64,000 nucleotides of DNA from Yponomeuta sedellus (taxonomy: Eukaryota; Arthropoda; Insecta; Lepidoptera; Yponomeutidae): positions 3,330,591-3,394,590 of the forward strand of contig OW203736.1 in assembly GCA_934045075.1 (NCBI GenBank). The letters run 5' to 3'. Every line of letters begins with the position of its first letter. Within the stretch, counting starts at the first letter, position 1. The position numbers and the translations under genes are program-made. The notes below the pieces were generated by a model that saw nothing but the letters and a program-made list of their open reading frames with translations, was not told the origin of the DNA and did no database searches. Of this stretch, positions 1 to 10,600 are shown piece by piece.

Positions 1-9
1 GATATTATT

Positions 10-189
10 ATGAACCCGTTTATAAATTGTTTAGTTGCTGCAGCATACTTACGCAAGCGGAGACGGCGTCAATATAGAAAAAAAAGATATCACATTCACC
101 CAATTGTTGCTGATAGGGTGACGAATGGTGAATTTTCTACTTTATTTGAAAAGCTACGTCAGGACGAGGAAAAGTTTTTTAACCCTTAA
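10..189 (+). pseudogene. PIF/Harbinger transposase, first-exon fragment
   Basis: A short open frame begins with ATG at 10 and reads a basic N-terminus (RKRRRRQYRKKRYHIHP) followed by GEFSTLFEKLRQDEEKFF. This resembles the start of PIF/Harbinger transposases; compare YWIHPLLETRNEFGQF in the complete copy at 53.6 kb. The similarity stops exactly at a TTAA (179-182), where family members continue with an aromatic-rich segment. Here CCCTTAATC follows and a stop is met at once. TTAA followed by CCC is the usual piggyBac junction, so the exon was probably cut by the neighbouring piggyBac. The rest of this transposase is not in the window. Confidence 0.6.
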
Positions 190-262
190 TCAAACAGAAT
201 ACTTTTTTATGAGATAAATGAAAACTAAGAATGGTTTTTAGGTAAGTTGGGTGCGTAGATTC

Positions 263-1425
263 GTGACCGTCAGGTCCGCTGGACCAAATGAGATATAGAA
301 ATCAAACCATGCGTATTATTTACTACCCATTTGCTACTATTTACTACCTATCATAAAGTATTTGCTACCTTTACGGTATCGAATTCATCAAAAGAATAAA
401 GTGGCCAGCCATTCTGACTTCTGGTTGGCTGGCTCCTTGAATTTTCTCGTCATGTTAACACTTAACGTTAACGATGTCATTGATATCAGTATTTACTACA
501 TTTTTGCTACCTAGAGAAAACATTATTTTTACGATGATAAAAAGCTCGCATAAACCTTATTTAGGAAAAAAATAAAACGCCTGTGCAAATGCTCATACCA
601 CCCGTGTTATTCATGGCTAAAATATTTCTGCAGGCGCTTAGTAGAAGTAGATTTTAAATGAACTGTCTTGTGTTTTAGTTGAATTTGTGATACCATAATA
701 AGTAGAGTTATATGAAAATCGTTAGAAGACTCAAAAATGACAATAAAATTAATTGAAATAATAATTAATATAGTCGATCTAATTATGTCATGTTATTGGC
801 GTGTTTCAGCTTTCTGAATCTGTCACCGTTGCAAATATTATGTAGCTCATTTGTAAATAATATTTTTTAAACTACCGACAATGTTCATGGATACAATTAA
901 TGGTATTCCAATTTCAGATCTTATTATAAATAATTTGTTAATATATTTATGAACTTTTATTACATATCTTAAGAATTTAGAAATATAAATAAGCATGAAG
1001 TAGGTATAATTAGTTACAATACTTGGTCTAGAATCTACTAAGCGCCTGCGAAAATATTTTAGCCATTACCTTCATGGAGCACATAGCTGATGTGAGAATT
1101 AGTACAGGCGTTTTAATGCTGTTATCTAAATAAGATTTATGAGAGCTTTTTAGCATTGTAAAAATAATGTTTTCTTTAGGTAGCAAAAAGGTAGTAAATA
1201 CTGATATCAATGACATCGTTAACACTTAACTAACATGACATGAAAATCCAAGTAGCCAGCCAACCAGACGTCAGAATGGCTGGCCACTTTATTCTTTTGA
1301 TAAATTCGATACCGTAAAGGTAGCAAATACTTTATGATAGGTAGTAAATAGTAGCAAATGGGTAGTAAATAATACGCATGGTTTGATTTCTATATCTCAT
1401 TTGGTCCAGCGGACCTGACGGTCAC
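263..1425. mobile_element. Foldback/MITE element, copy 1, with 8-bp target duplication
   Basis: The ends are long inverted repeats starting GTGACCGTCAGGTCCGCTGG and ending with its complement. The similarity continues inward for roughly 350-400 bases on each side, including a GGCCAGCCATTCTGAC block and an inner block around AACGCCTGT. It is flanked by GTAGATTC at 255-262 and again at 1426-1433, a perfect 8-bp duplication. No coding region is present, so it is non-autonomous. Eight-base duplications occur in hAT, P and Merlin elements, but the terminus does not match one I recognise. Copy 2 starts at 4822. Confidence 0.88.
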
Positions 1426-1433
1426 GTAGATTC

Positions 1434-1834
1434 AGAAAAAAAATATAATATGTCACCAAATGTCAAAGAGAAAGTCAGAGGTCACGATTTTTTTGCCAAA
1501 AACCCAGTTCTCATTAGTGTTTTGAGGTTAAATTGAAAAAAAAATCTGGTAAGTGCATATAGTGAACACTATTATAAACTAGACTTATTTTCTGCATATT
1601 TGGCTTGAAAAGAATTGTGGAAACAGTACGATTTACTAGAAATTTTTAGGTTTTAGTAAGTGGGAAATTATTTCCCATTGTTCGTTCCTGCACTTAAAAT
1701 TTTCTTTGTTTCCGTAATAAATATATATATATATATATACAACTTCTGACCGTCTGTCTCGTGCACAAAAAAATTATCCGTATCCGATATTGTTTTTCTT
1801 CAGATTTTTATTATTTATTTCCAGCAAAAGAAAA
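1434..1834. other. piggyBac 1 left non-coding region
   Basis: No gene is seen. The stretch holds a GGGAAATTATTTCCC near-palindrome near 1660-1680 that recurs at the other end of the element, and a short TA microsatellite near 1718-1739. It is read as the 5' non-coding part of piggyBac 1. Confidence 0.5.
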
Positions 1835-3978
1835 ATGAATAAGAAAAAAATACGAAAACCACAACCACTTACTAAAAAAAAACTAGAAGAAGCAGTAGAA
1901 AACTTGGCTGACTTATCTGATTTATCCGATTATGATTCTGAAGACGATAATTGCTTTGCTAATAGCATTTGTTCTCCTTCTGCAAGTTACTTAAATCAGC
2001 CGGATGAATATCTAATAGAACATCGTCTCGAAGAAATTTTTGGCATCGAAGATAATTTAGATGATGACAACGTTGAAGATGAACCCGTTTTGCAGACAAC
2101 ACGATCAGATTTATTGTCAATTTTAGATGACCAGTCTCAGAACGCAACGATACAAAATACGGACGGTAATGTTTTCGAGCAAGACACATCTAGTAGTCCA
2201 CTCCATGTTTAAAATACAGTCCGCAATGTTACTGAGCAAGATACTTCAAATAGTCCACTCCATGTTCAAGAATTATGCACTCAAGATCAAGGCAGTCCCT
2301 CATCTCATGACATTCAACCAGAAATAGTTGACATACCCGAACAAGTGGCTACTACTCAAAGACCAGGCAATATGTTTGAAGAGGACATTGATATAGATGA
2401 ATTAATGGAAGATGATCAAGAAGCGTCTCAAAATCACAACGTAGTTCCCAGGGACCGGTCTCGACCTAGAGATTGGAAGACAGCTGACTTAACCCATGAT
2501 ATTCCAGTTTTTGATAAGCGTTTTAAACTCAAGTTTCAGGACACACACAAAACTCAGCCCTTGACTGTTTTTGAAAGGTTTTTTCCAGATAAATTGATAC
2601 TGATAATAGCAGAACAAACTAACCGATACGCAGTTCAAAAAGAGAGCGCCAATTGGAAACCAGTCACTGAAGAAAATATCAGGGCTTATCTAGGAGTTTT
2701 GATCATGATGGGGTTAAATCCTCTTCCGGATTTCGAGTTATACTGGTCGTCAGATCCTTTCTATTATAACAAGTTGCACAAGTTTTTCCAATCGTGCGAT
2801 TTAAAAAGATCACTGAAAACCTACACCTTAACGACATTGAAATGCAACCACCAAGATACTCTCCTGACCACGATAAATTATATAAAGTGAGACCTCTTAT
2901 TACAGAACTGAACAAGGTTTATCAAAGACAAGCATATAATTCAAGTGTGCAGTCAATAGACGAGTGCATGGTGAAATTTAAAGGTCGCAGTACATTAAAA
3001 CAATATATGCCAAAGAAACCAATCAAACGGGGTTTCAAAATTTGGGCTAGATGTGACGCCAAAACGGGATACTTGTACCAATTTGAAGTTTATACCGGTA
3101 AAGGTGATAGCACAGAGAATGACGGACTAGGTTACAATGTGGTGACGAAACTATGTATTAATGTACCTGGAAATACGTTAGTTGCTTTCGACAATTTCTT
3201 CACCAGTGTTCCACTTATGGAAGATCTATTTGACAGAAATATTTTTGCAGTAGGAACAGTTCGAAGCAACAAAAAATATCTGCCTGATGTCATGAAGAAT
3301 AAAAAGCAGCCGAAACAGATGAGATTGGAAAAACATCAATTCACAGCTGTCACATCAGAGCCCGTAACAGCCGTCAAGTGGATGGACACTAAAGAAGTAA
3401 ATGTGCTCTCAACCGCACATCAACCACGTGACGTAATGCTCGTGAAAATAACCCAAAAAGATGGCACTAGAAAAGAGGTTCTGTGCCCGAAAGCTATTGC
3501 TTCATATACTCTAAGCATGGGTGGGGTAGATTTATTTGACCATTTTAGGTCTTCATACCCAATTGACCGAAAATCCCGAAAATATTGGATGAGACTTCTA
3601 TTCTTCATGTTCGATGCTTCCATTATAAATGCATATATTACTTACAACGACACACACGTTGCAACGTTGCATGGTCACCGAGATTTCAGGTTGCGTTTGG
3701 CACGGGCATTAGTAGACAATCACACAACAAGGAAAGTACCAGGACAAGTTATACGGTTTAAAAACAAAAAGGGTGGTGTCTTTGGAGTGCCTGATGAAGT
3801 CCGTTTATTGAATGTGGGCATACACTTGCCAGAAGAAATCAGAACTAACAAGAGATGTAAGTTCTGCAGTTTGAAAAAGAAATAACAGAGAACCAAAATA
3901 CAATATTCCACATGTAATGTATCTCTGTGCGCCAAAACCTGCTTCAAAGCTTTTCATACTGCTCCATCTGAAAAATAA
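1835..3978 (+). pseudogene. piggyBac transposase 1, broken
   Basis: The piggyBac cut-and-paste transposase is a DDD nuclease that targets TTAA. ATG at 1835 opens an acidic N-terminus. An in-frame TAA at 2210 falls in an imperfect 19-residue repeat (EQDTSSSPLHV then EQDTSNSPLHV); the second copy has CAA at the equivalent place. The frame then carries on to about 2790, where it shifts by one base. The catalytic blocks are recognisable: SIDECMVKFKGR (about 2953), VAFDNFFTS (about 3180) and GGVDLFDH (about 3520). A further TAA at 3883 cuts off the C-terminal cysteine/histidine-rich domain, which reads on in frame to 3978. Two nonsense changes and one frameshift make it inactive. Confidence 0.9.
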
Positions 3979-4032
3979 ATTTAATAGTTATAGTTATAAG
4001 TATGATGATTGCAATGATAATTCCGCCTTTTT

Positions 4033-4551
4033 AGGGTTCCGTACCTCAAAAGGAAAAAACGGAACCCTTATAGGATCACTTTGTTGTCCGTCTGTCCGTC
4101 CGTCCGTCTGTCAAGACCCTTTTTCTCAGGAACGCGTGGAGGTATGAAGCTGAAATGTATATCAATTACTCAGGTCTACTGTCCCTTGAAGCTGTAAAAA
4201 AATCAAACTTCTAAGCCAACGCAATCAAAAGATACAGCCGTTTATGCCGCAAATTTTCGACACTTGCAAGGGAATCAAAACCTACAGGGTGCTTCCCGTG
4301 AACTCAGAATCTTGAAATTTGGTACGAAGCAACGTCTTATAGCATAGATAAAGGAAAAATTATGAAAACCATAAATTTTTAGTTACATCACATAATATAT
4401 ATTTTTTTAATAATTTTAAACTTACTACCCATTTCCTCATAAACGCGTAGAGGTATTAAATTGAAATTCATACCAAATACTCAGGTCTGTAATACAGGTT
4501 TGTACGGAACCCTCGGTGCGCGAGTCTGACTCGCACTTGGCCGGTTTTTTT
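4033..4551 (+). repeat. AGGGTTCCGTAC repeat family, copy 1
   Basis: This 519-bp unit begins AGGGTTCCGTACC and ends GTGCGCGAGTCTGACTCGC, then CACTTGGCCGG and a T-run. Near-identical units occur at 18510-19034 and 59436-59953. It contains a GTCC-rich run (about 4088-4110) and an inverted copy of its own start 48 bases before the end. It has no ORF. All three copies abut T-runs. It is an interspersed non-autonomous element whose class I cannot settle. Confidence 0.85.
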
Positions 4552-4821
4552 GTATTAATACTTTTCTGAATTTCTTATTATAATATTAAATAAATAAATA
4601 AATAAACAAATAAATAATAAACATATTTTATTTTGGTTTGCATGTTACATAGTTTAAGTTACTTACAAAACAAAAATTAAAATTTCAAGCAAAGCAGGGG
4701 GGAACTACTAGTAAAAATAAAAGTCCGTAACCGTATCGGACAATGGGAAACAATTTCCCACTTCCATAAAATTTTGCTATGCAGTAACGGATAATGGGAA
4801 ATTATTTCCCACCGCAAAAAC
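4552..4821. repeat. piggyBac 1 right subterminal repeats
   Basis: Non-coding. Two imperfect copies of a unit containing GGATAATGGGAAAxxATTTCCCAC lie at about 4736-4766 and 4788-4812 and match the motif near 1660 at the other side of the transposase. The terminal CCC/GGG end and TTAA are absent because foldback copy 2 begins at 4822. Confidence 0.55.
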
Positions 4822-5636
4822 GTGACCGTCAGGTCCGCTGGACAAAATGAGATAAAGAAATCAAACCATGCGTATTATTTACTACCCATTTGCTACTATT
4901 TACTACCTATCATAAAGTATTTGCTACCTTTACGGTATCGAATTTATCATAAGAATAAAGTGGCCAGCCATTCTGACGTCTGGTTGGCTGGCTACTTGGA
5001 TTTTCATGTCATGTTAGTTAAGTGTTAACGATGTCATTGATATCAGTATTTACTACCTTTTTTCTACCTAGAGAAAACATTATTTTTACGATGATAAAAA
5101 GCTCGCATTAACCTTATTCAGGAAAAAAATAAAACGCCTGTGCAAATGCTCATACCACCCGTGTTATTCATGGCTAAAATATTTCTGCAGGCGTTTAGTA
5201 GAAGTAGATTTTAAATGAACTGTCTTGGATTTTAGTTGAATTTGTGATACCATAATAAGTAGAGTTTTAAGAAAATCGTTAGAAGACTGAATGAAGAATA
5301 AATAAGCATGAAGCATAATTAGTTACAATACTTTGTCTAGAATCTACTAAGCGCCTGCGAAAATATTTGAGCCATTACCTTCATGGAGCACATAGGTGGT
5401 GTGAGAATTAGAGTACAGGCGTTTTAATGTTGTTATCTAAATAAGGTTTATGCGAGCTTTTTATCATCGTAAAAATAATGTTTTCTCTAGGTAGAAAAAA
5501 GGTATGACATCGTTAACACTTAACTAACATGACATGAAAATCCAAGTAGCCAGCCAACCAGACGTCAGAATGGCTGGCCACTTTATTCTTTTGATAAATT
5601 CGATACCGTAAAGGTAGCAAATACTTTATGATAGGT

Positions 5637-5855
5637 AGTTATGTGTTCACCTCAATCCTCTACTAGTAGAGTTGTACTGAACGTCCGTGCTGACTCAGCG
5701 ATGTGAAGTATGCGAAGTCAGCTGTAACATGTTAGCCTAAGAATATCTTGTTTATGATTGAATCAATACAGTAGCGCTCTCCGAATCGAGTGGACGTATT
5801 CGTTAGTTTTATTTTAGTTTTTAAAAACACTCCAAAGCTCCCCCAAAACTTATCT
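5637..5855 (+). repeat. Errantivirus 5' LTR
   Basis: A 219-bp direct repeat starts AGTTATGTGTTCACC and ends CCAAAACTTATCT. It is identical to 17358-17576 as far as I can compare. It is preceded by the AGGT target duplication, followed by the primer-binding site, and should carry the promoter of the provirus. Confidence 0.95.
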
Positions 5856-5874
5856 GGCGCAGCCGGTAGGATCC
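5855..5874 (+). other. Errantivirus primer-binding site
   Basis: TGGCGCAGCCGGTAGGATCC sits at the end of the 5' LTR, overlapping its last base. TGGCGCAGNCGGTAGGAT is the pattern used by several insect errantiviruses primed by tRNA-Ser. This assignment is from memory of the family. Confidence 0.75.
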
Positions 5875-6048
5875 GGTTAATTAGCTGTGTAGACCTCGCG
5901 AGTTTTCTGTCATCAAACTCTGGCAGTTTCCGCGAGCTAGTCTGCGCGATCCGCTAAGCCTGGATCCTCGAACCAAAAAAATCTGACAAGGACGGACGGA
6001 GGCGATCACAGGTGCATCAAACTCTGCACGGTGACGCAGGAGACGAGC

Positions 6049-6065
6049 ATGGGATTGCTTGGTTG
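6049..6065 (+). other. Candidate env leader mini-exon and splice donor
   Basis: A short ATG frame (6049-6065) upstream of gag ends at TTG|GTGAGT, a strong donor. Its phase matches the acceptor at CCGCAG (11346-11351), where the env frame continues into a hydrophobic stretch typical of a signal peptide. Errantivirus env is known to be expressed from a spliced subgenomic RNA with a leader near the 5' end. The splice itself is inferred. Confidence 0.55.
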
Positions 6066-6342
6066 GTGAGTGAAATTTTTTGCCTTCCTTCCTCTCCCAT
6101 TCCTCATTGTGTTATTCATGAGATAAGACTTCTCTCAGTTTAACTTTAGTTAAGTAATTTTAAGAAAATAAAAAGTGAAAAGTGAATAAATATATTAATA
6201 AAAGTGGAGAAAATAAAGTAAAAATTAAAATAAGGTTAGTTAAGTATTAGTAGTAGTTTTTTTAAAGCCGCCTTACTGCGTAGAGTCTCTAAACGCATTT
6301 ACTCTGTAAAATCTATCGAGAGCTCTATATCTATACTCTACC

Positions 6343-7611
6343 ATGGAGCAACTTACTGCAGTGCCCAGTGAAATGGTAAAGTTAATCCCGTTTTTAGCGG
6401 TGACAAAAGGCATTTAAATTTGTTTTTAAGAAAAGCCGAATATATAATAAGTAAATACCATGGCGAACAGGCCCAAAATACCTACTTATATCATATCATC
6501 ACAAGTCGATTGGCAGGCGATGCCGCCGCATTACTCTCCGAAAGAGAGGATATTGTGACTTGGGATGGGTTAAAGCGGTTGATGACTCAACACTTTGGCG
6601 ATCCGCGCAGCGAAGAGTGTATCGCTCTAGAGCTGGAAGCACTCAGAATTAGACCCACTTAAAGTTACAGTGATTTTTGTAACCGCGTACAGTCAGTTAG
6701 ATCAGTCTTATTCTCGAAAGTCAACCAGATAGACAACCCTAACATCAGGCAAAGCAAAATAGCCATTTATAATAACGTGGCCCAAAATGTGTTCCTGCAC
6801 AATCTTCCAGAAAACATGGTCAGGATAGTAAGGCTCAAAGCCCCTAACTCACTTGAGGAAGCTCTGAGCGTAGTATTAGAAGAAGTAAACTTTTTGGAGC
6901 AGTACAACGCTCGCAATAAACTGCATGGTAACAGACCGGGCTTAACTAACCCGACAGTCTTCCAACCTAAACCACAGACTCAGTTTGGCTTCAAGCTTCC
7001 TGGCCCTAACAATTTGACCCCTATGGGATACAGACCCCAATTTGGCATTAACCATCAGCCACAAATCGGCTTCCGCCCAAATCAGTCAGGCCCTCAGCCT
7101 CAACCAACAGGGTTCCGTTTCAATCAGTTTGGCTCTCAGCCACAAAATTCCTTCGGGTATAAACCCAACTTCCGCCCTCAACAGTTTGGTCAACAGCCCC
7201 AGCAGTTTGGTTATAAACCACCTCAGTTTGGGTACAAACCGCCTTTCGCAAACACGCAACCCGGGCTATAGGCCTCCCCAACAGGTTGGATATCGTCCAC
7301 AATTTCAAAATTCTAACCAGCAGTTAGCCGTTAAACCTCCATCACAACGTGTTGAAACCGACGTCTCAATGCGTACCGTTCAACCCCGAGTTCAATTAAA
7401 TGAACTCGAGTTAGCAGAGCAAGAATGTAGCGCTTATCAGTACCCGTGCGGTGAGACATATCCAGCGACCGAGTATTGTTTTGACGAGTGCAATTTTGAT
7501 GACGCGTACGTCGCGCCTCAGGCAGAGGAAGGTATAGAGGAGGTACAGCAGGGTGAAACCACCGAAGTTGAAAATTTTCTGATAAACGCCTCAATAGACC
7601 ATCAGAGGTGA
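6343..7611 (+). pseudogene. Errantivirus gag, broken
   Basis: The capsid polyprotein begins at ATG 6343. The frame is lost by one base at a T-run (about 6390-6395), then resumes with NLFLRKAEYIISKYHGE. An in-frame TAA occurs at 6660-6662, after which the same frame continues (SYSDFCNRVQSVR). The C-terminal half is rich in Q, P, F and G with repeated QFGYKPP-like units. The frame shifts again near 7245-7262 and ends at TGA 7609-7611. No zinc knuckle is visible, as is usual for errantiviruses. Two frameshifts and one nonsense change make it non-functional as read; homopolymer sequencing error is a possible cause of at least the first. Confidence 0.85.
7572..7578 (+). promoter_or_regulatory. Probable -1 ribosomal frameshift site between gag and pol
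   Basis: A AAT TTT in the gag frame is a canonical X XXY YYZ slippery heptamer. A -1 slip enters the pol frame, which is open from 7572 (its last upstream stop is TGA at 7569-7571). The gag stop lies 31 bases further on. This matches the known -1 frameshift expression of gypsy-group pol. I did not test for a downstream pseudoknot. Confidence 0.7.
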
Positions 7612-10600
7612 TTTCGTTGAATTACAGCGGTAAACTTAAGTTGCCGTACGTTTACCTCCCAGAGATAAACTCAAAATTTATGATTGACACAGGGAGCACT
7701 AGATCATTTATAAGCCCCCGTAAGGCAAATGAGTACTTTGCGCATTATAAACGGTACGAGCCTTTTGAAGTCGTGAGCACACATGCCTCCAGTAGACATG
7801 ATGAGGTTATAGATATACCATCTTTACCATCCTTTCAAAGCAATGACCTGCATACCTTTTACGTGTATGATGTGGATGTGCGATATGACGGATTGATTGG
7901 ACTGGACCTGCTGAATACATTAGGTGCAACAATAAACATCAAAGACCGAGTACTCTCGACTTACAATGTCACTTTGCCTATCAATTATGACACTTCGGAC
8001 TATAAATTAATGTTGGCCCCTCGTAGCGAACAGAGAGTCCAATTGCCAACTGACTTGTACTCTGGAAACGCTATACTAAATTACAAACAGTTTTGCGAAG
8101 GAGTGAGAATGCCAAGTGCGTTAGTAAAATGTAGGAATGGTTACGCTTGTACTGTTATACAGAATGCCACTGACCAAGAAATGACACTTACTGTCACTGC
8201 ACCGTTCAAGGTTACCCAGTTTGTCGATACCGAAATAAAGGTAAATAGTATTAGCGATATTGAAATGAAAGACCTAGAGATTGACGACATGCTGACCGAA
8301 AACTTGCAGAAGTTGCGTCTAGAACATATGAATGCAGAAGAACGAGCGAGTGTGATGAAACTGTGTGAGGAATATAAGGACATATTTCATTGTGATAAGA
8401 TCCCCTTATCTTTTACCAATGAAGTTAAACATAACATCAGAACAAAGAACGAAGATACAATTTATTTAAAGCCATATAGACAAGCACCAGTTCAGGCAGC
8501 TGAAATACAACGCCAGGTAGAAAAACTATTAAAAGACAACGTTATTCAAGAATCTCATTCACCGTGGAGCGCTCCGGTCCATTTGGTACCTAAAAAGATG
8601 GATGCGTCCGGTGAAGTAAAATATAGAATGGTCATAGACTACAGGCGTCTAAACGAAATTACTGTAGACGATCGATATCCACTGCCAAATATCACAGACT
8701 TGTTCGACAAATTAGGCAACAGCTGTTATTACTCTACTCTAGATCTTGCGAGTGGGTATCACCAGATTGAAGTAGCTGAATATGACAGGGCTAAAACAGC
8801 TTTTAGTACTCAAAACGGACATTTTGAATTTTGCCGAATGCCATTTGGCCTAAAAACCGCCCCTGCCACGTTTCAGCGCACGATGGACAATGTCCTACGT
8901 GGCCTCCAAGGAATACACTGCATGGTGTACTTGGATGATATAATCATATACTCCTCAAGTCTGCCAGAACATCTGCAGAAGTTACGTAGTGTATTCGACC
9001 GTTTAAGGGCTACAAACCTAAAGGTTCAACTGGACAAATCGGAATTTTTCAGAAAAGAGGTATTATATTTGGGACACAAAATCACTAAGGATGGCCTTCA
9101 GCCAAATGATGATAAAATTCGGGCAGTACTTGACTTCCCTTTGCCGAAAACCACCACCGAAATAAAGAGTTTTCTTGGCCTTGTAGGTTATTACAGGCGA
9201 TTTATCAAGGACTTTGCTCAAATAACTCGCCCTTTGACCACGTGCCTAAAAAAACGCAATAAGATCATCATTGACCAGGCATACGTGGATAGCTTCAATA
9301 GATGCAAGGAGCTTTTAACAAGCGCACCATTGCTCCAGTACCCTGACCCTAATCAAACACTCATTTTAACTACTGATGCGTTAGCAGTGGCCTTAGGCGC
9401 TGTACTATCCCAAGGCACAGTAGGGAAAGACGCCCCTATTGCCTACGCAAGTAGAACTCTGAGCGACACAGAATCCCGGTACAGTACTATCGAGCGAGAA
9501 CTCCTAGCCATAGTATGGGCAACAAAGCATTTTCGACCTTACCTGTATGGGCGTAAATTCATAATTTACACAGACCATCGCCCTTTGGCTTGGCTGAATT
9601 CACTTAAAGACCCCAACAGTAAACTTACACGATGGAGGTTACGTCTACAGGACTTTAACTTCGACATCGTTTACAAAAAAGGCAAACAGAACACCAACGC
9701 TGATGCCTTATCCAGGATCAAAGTCAATGCCACAGAGTCAGAGGATAAAGCACTTTCCATGAAAGTTAATATCGATAAAAAGGAAAAAGCCCTTCAGGCT
9801 TATATAGGACAGGTCACAGAACAAATAAAGAAACTGACAACTGGAAAAAGACACTCTTCCTCTACAATATCAATTTCGGACGATGATCGTACCGCGTCAG
9901 TTAGTCCCATCACTATTTCAGACACACTATCAGCAAAGGACGACGAAAGTGTGACTTACCCAGTCCCATCTTTGTCGAGCAGTGCTTCTGCAACTGTACA
10001 CTCTGTACGAAATTTAGAGTCAGTAGGCATACCTATACTGAACGACGCTATCGATACTAAACCCAACCAAATAATTGTATACTCTTGGTGCAAACGTGAA
10101 CTGCAAGTACAAGACCTTTCAAGAGAAAAACAAAAGGTTTTACAAATTTTCATACCATCCGACAATAATGATGACGTAATCAAAGAATTTTTGAAAAAGT
10201 ATATAAAAAATAAAGTCAAATATTTCATCTGGTTTGAATCTGAGGAATTAAGGAAAAAGTTTGCCACCATCGTTATTAAATTATTCAAAAAGGATGCAGT
10301 GAATTTCTACGAATGTACGGAAAGAGTGGTGTTTATTGAGGATGAAAAAGAACAAAAGGCAATCATATTGAAACATCATATTGGGAAAACATGTCACAGA
10401 GGAGTAAGAGAAACCATGGTAAGGTTACGCCGAAACTACTTTTGGCATAAAATGCAAGACACCGTTTCTGCAGTCTTGAATGGATGCGAAGCATGTAAGA
10501 TCATGAAGTACGATAGACACCCCCTTAAGCCTATGTTACAATTGACCCAGACCCAGGACGCCCCATTTCAGGAGATATTTATAGACCTGTTCTCCATAGA

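Larger units (their letters stand above)
183..4821 (+). mobile_element. Decayed piggyBac-like transposon 1
   Basis: The core is a piggyBac transposase pseudogene (1835-3978). Near-palindromic GGGAAATNATTTCCC motifs lie on both sides, near 1660-1680 and at 4744-4766 and 4795-4812, as expected for subterminal repeats. The left end is inferred from TTAA (179-182) followed by CCCTTAATC where a Harbinger exon is interrupted. A matching right end is missing, because the sequence runs straight into a foldback element at 4822. A 1.16-kb foldback element (263-1425) and a 519-bp repeat (4033-4551) sit inside. The ends are inferred; the transposase identity is firm. Confidence 0.5.

Noticed and set aside
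1028..1225. 65-aa minus-strand ORF.
   Set aside because: It falls in the inverted repeat arm of the foldback element and resembles no protein.
263..1425. Assignment of the foldback element to hAT.
   Set aside because: The 8-bp duplication fits, but the GTGACCGTCAGG end is not a convincing hAT terminus and there is no transposase.
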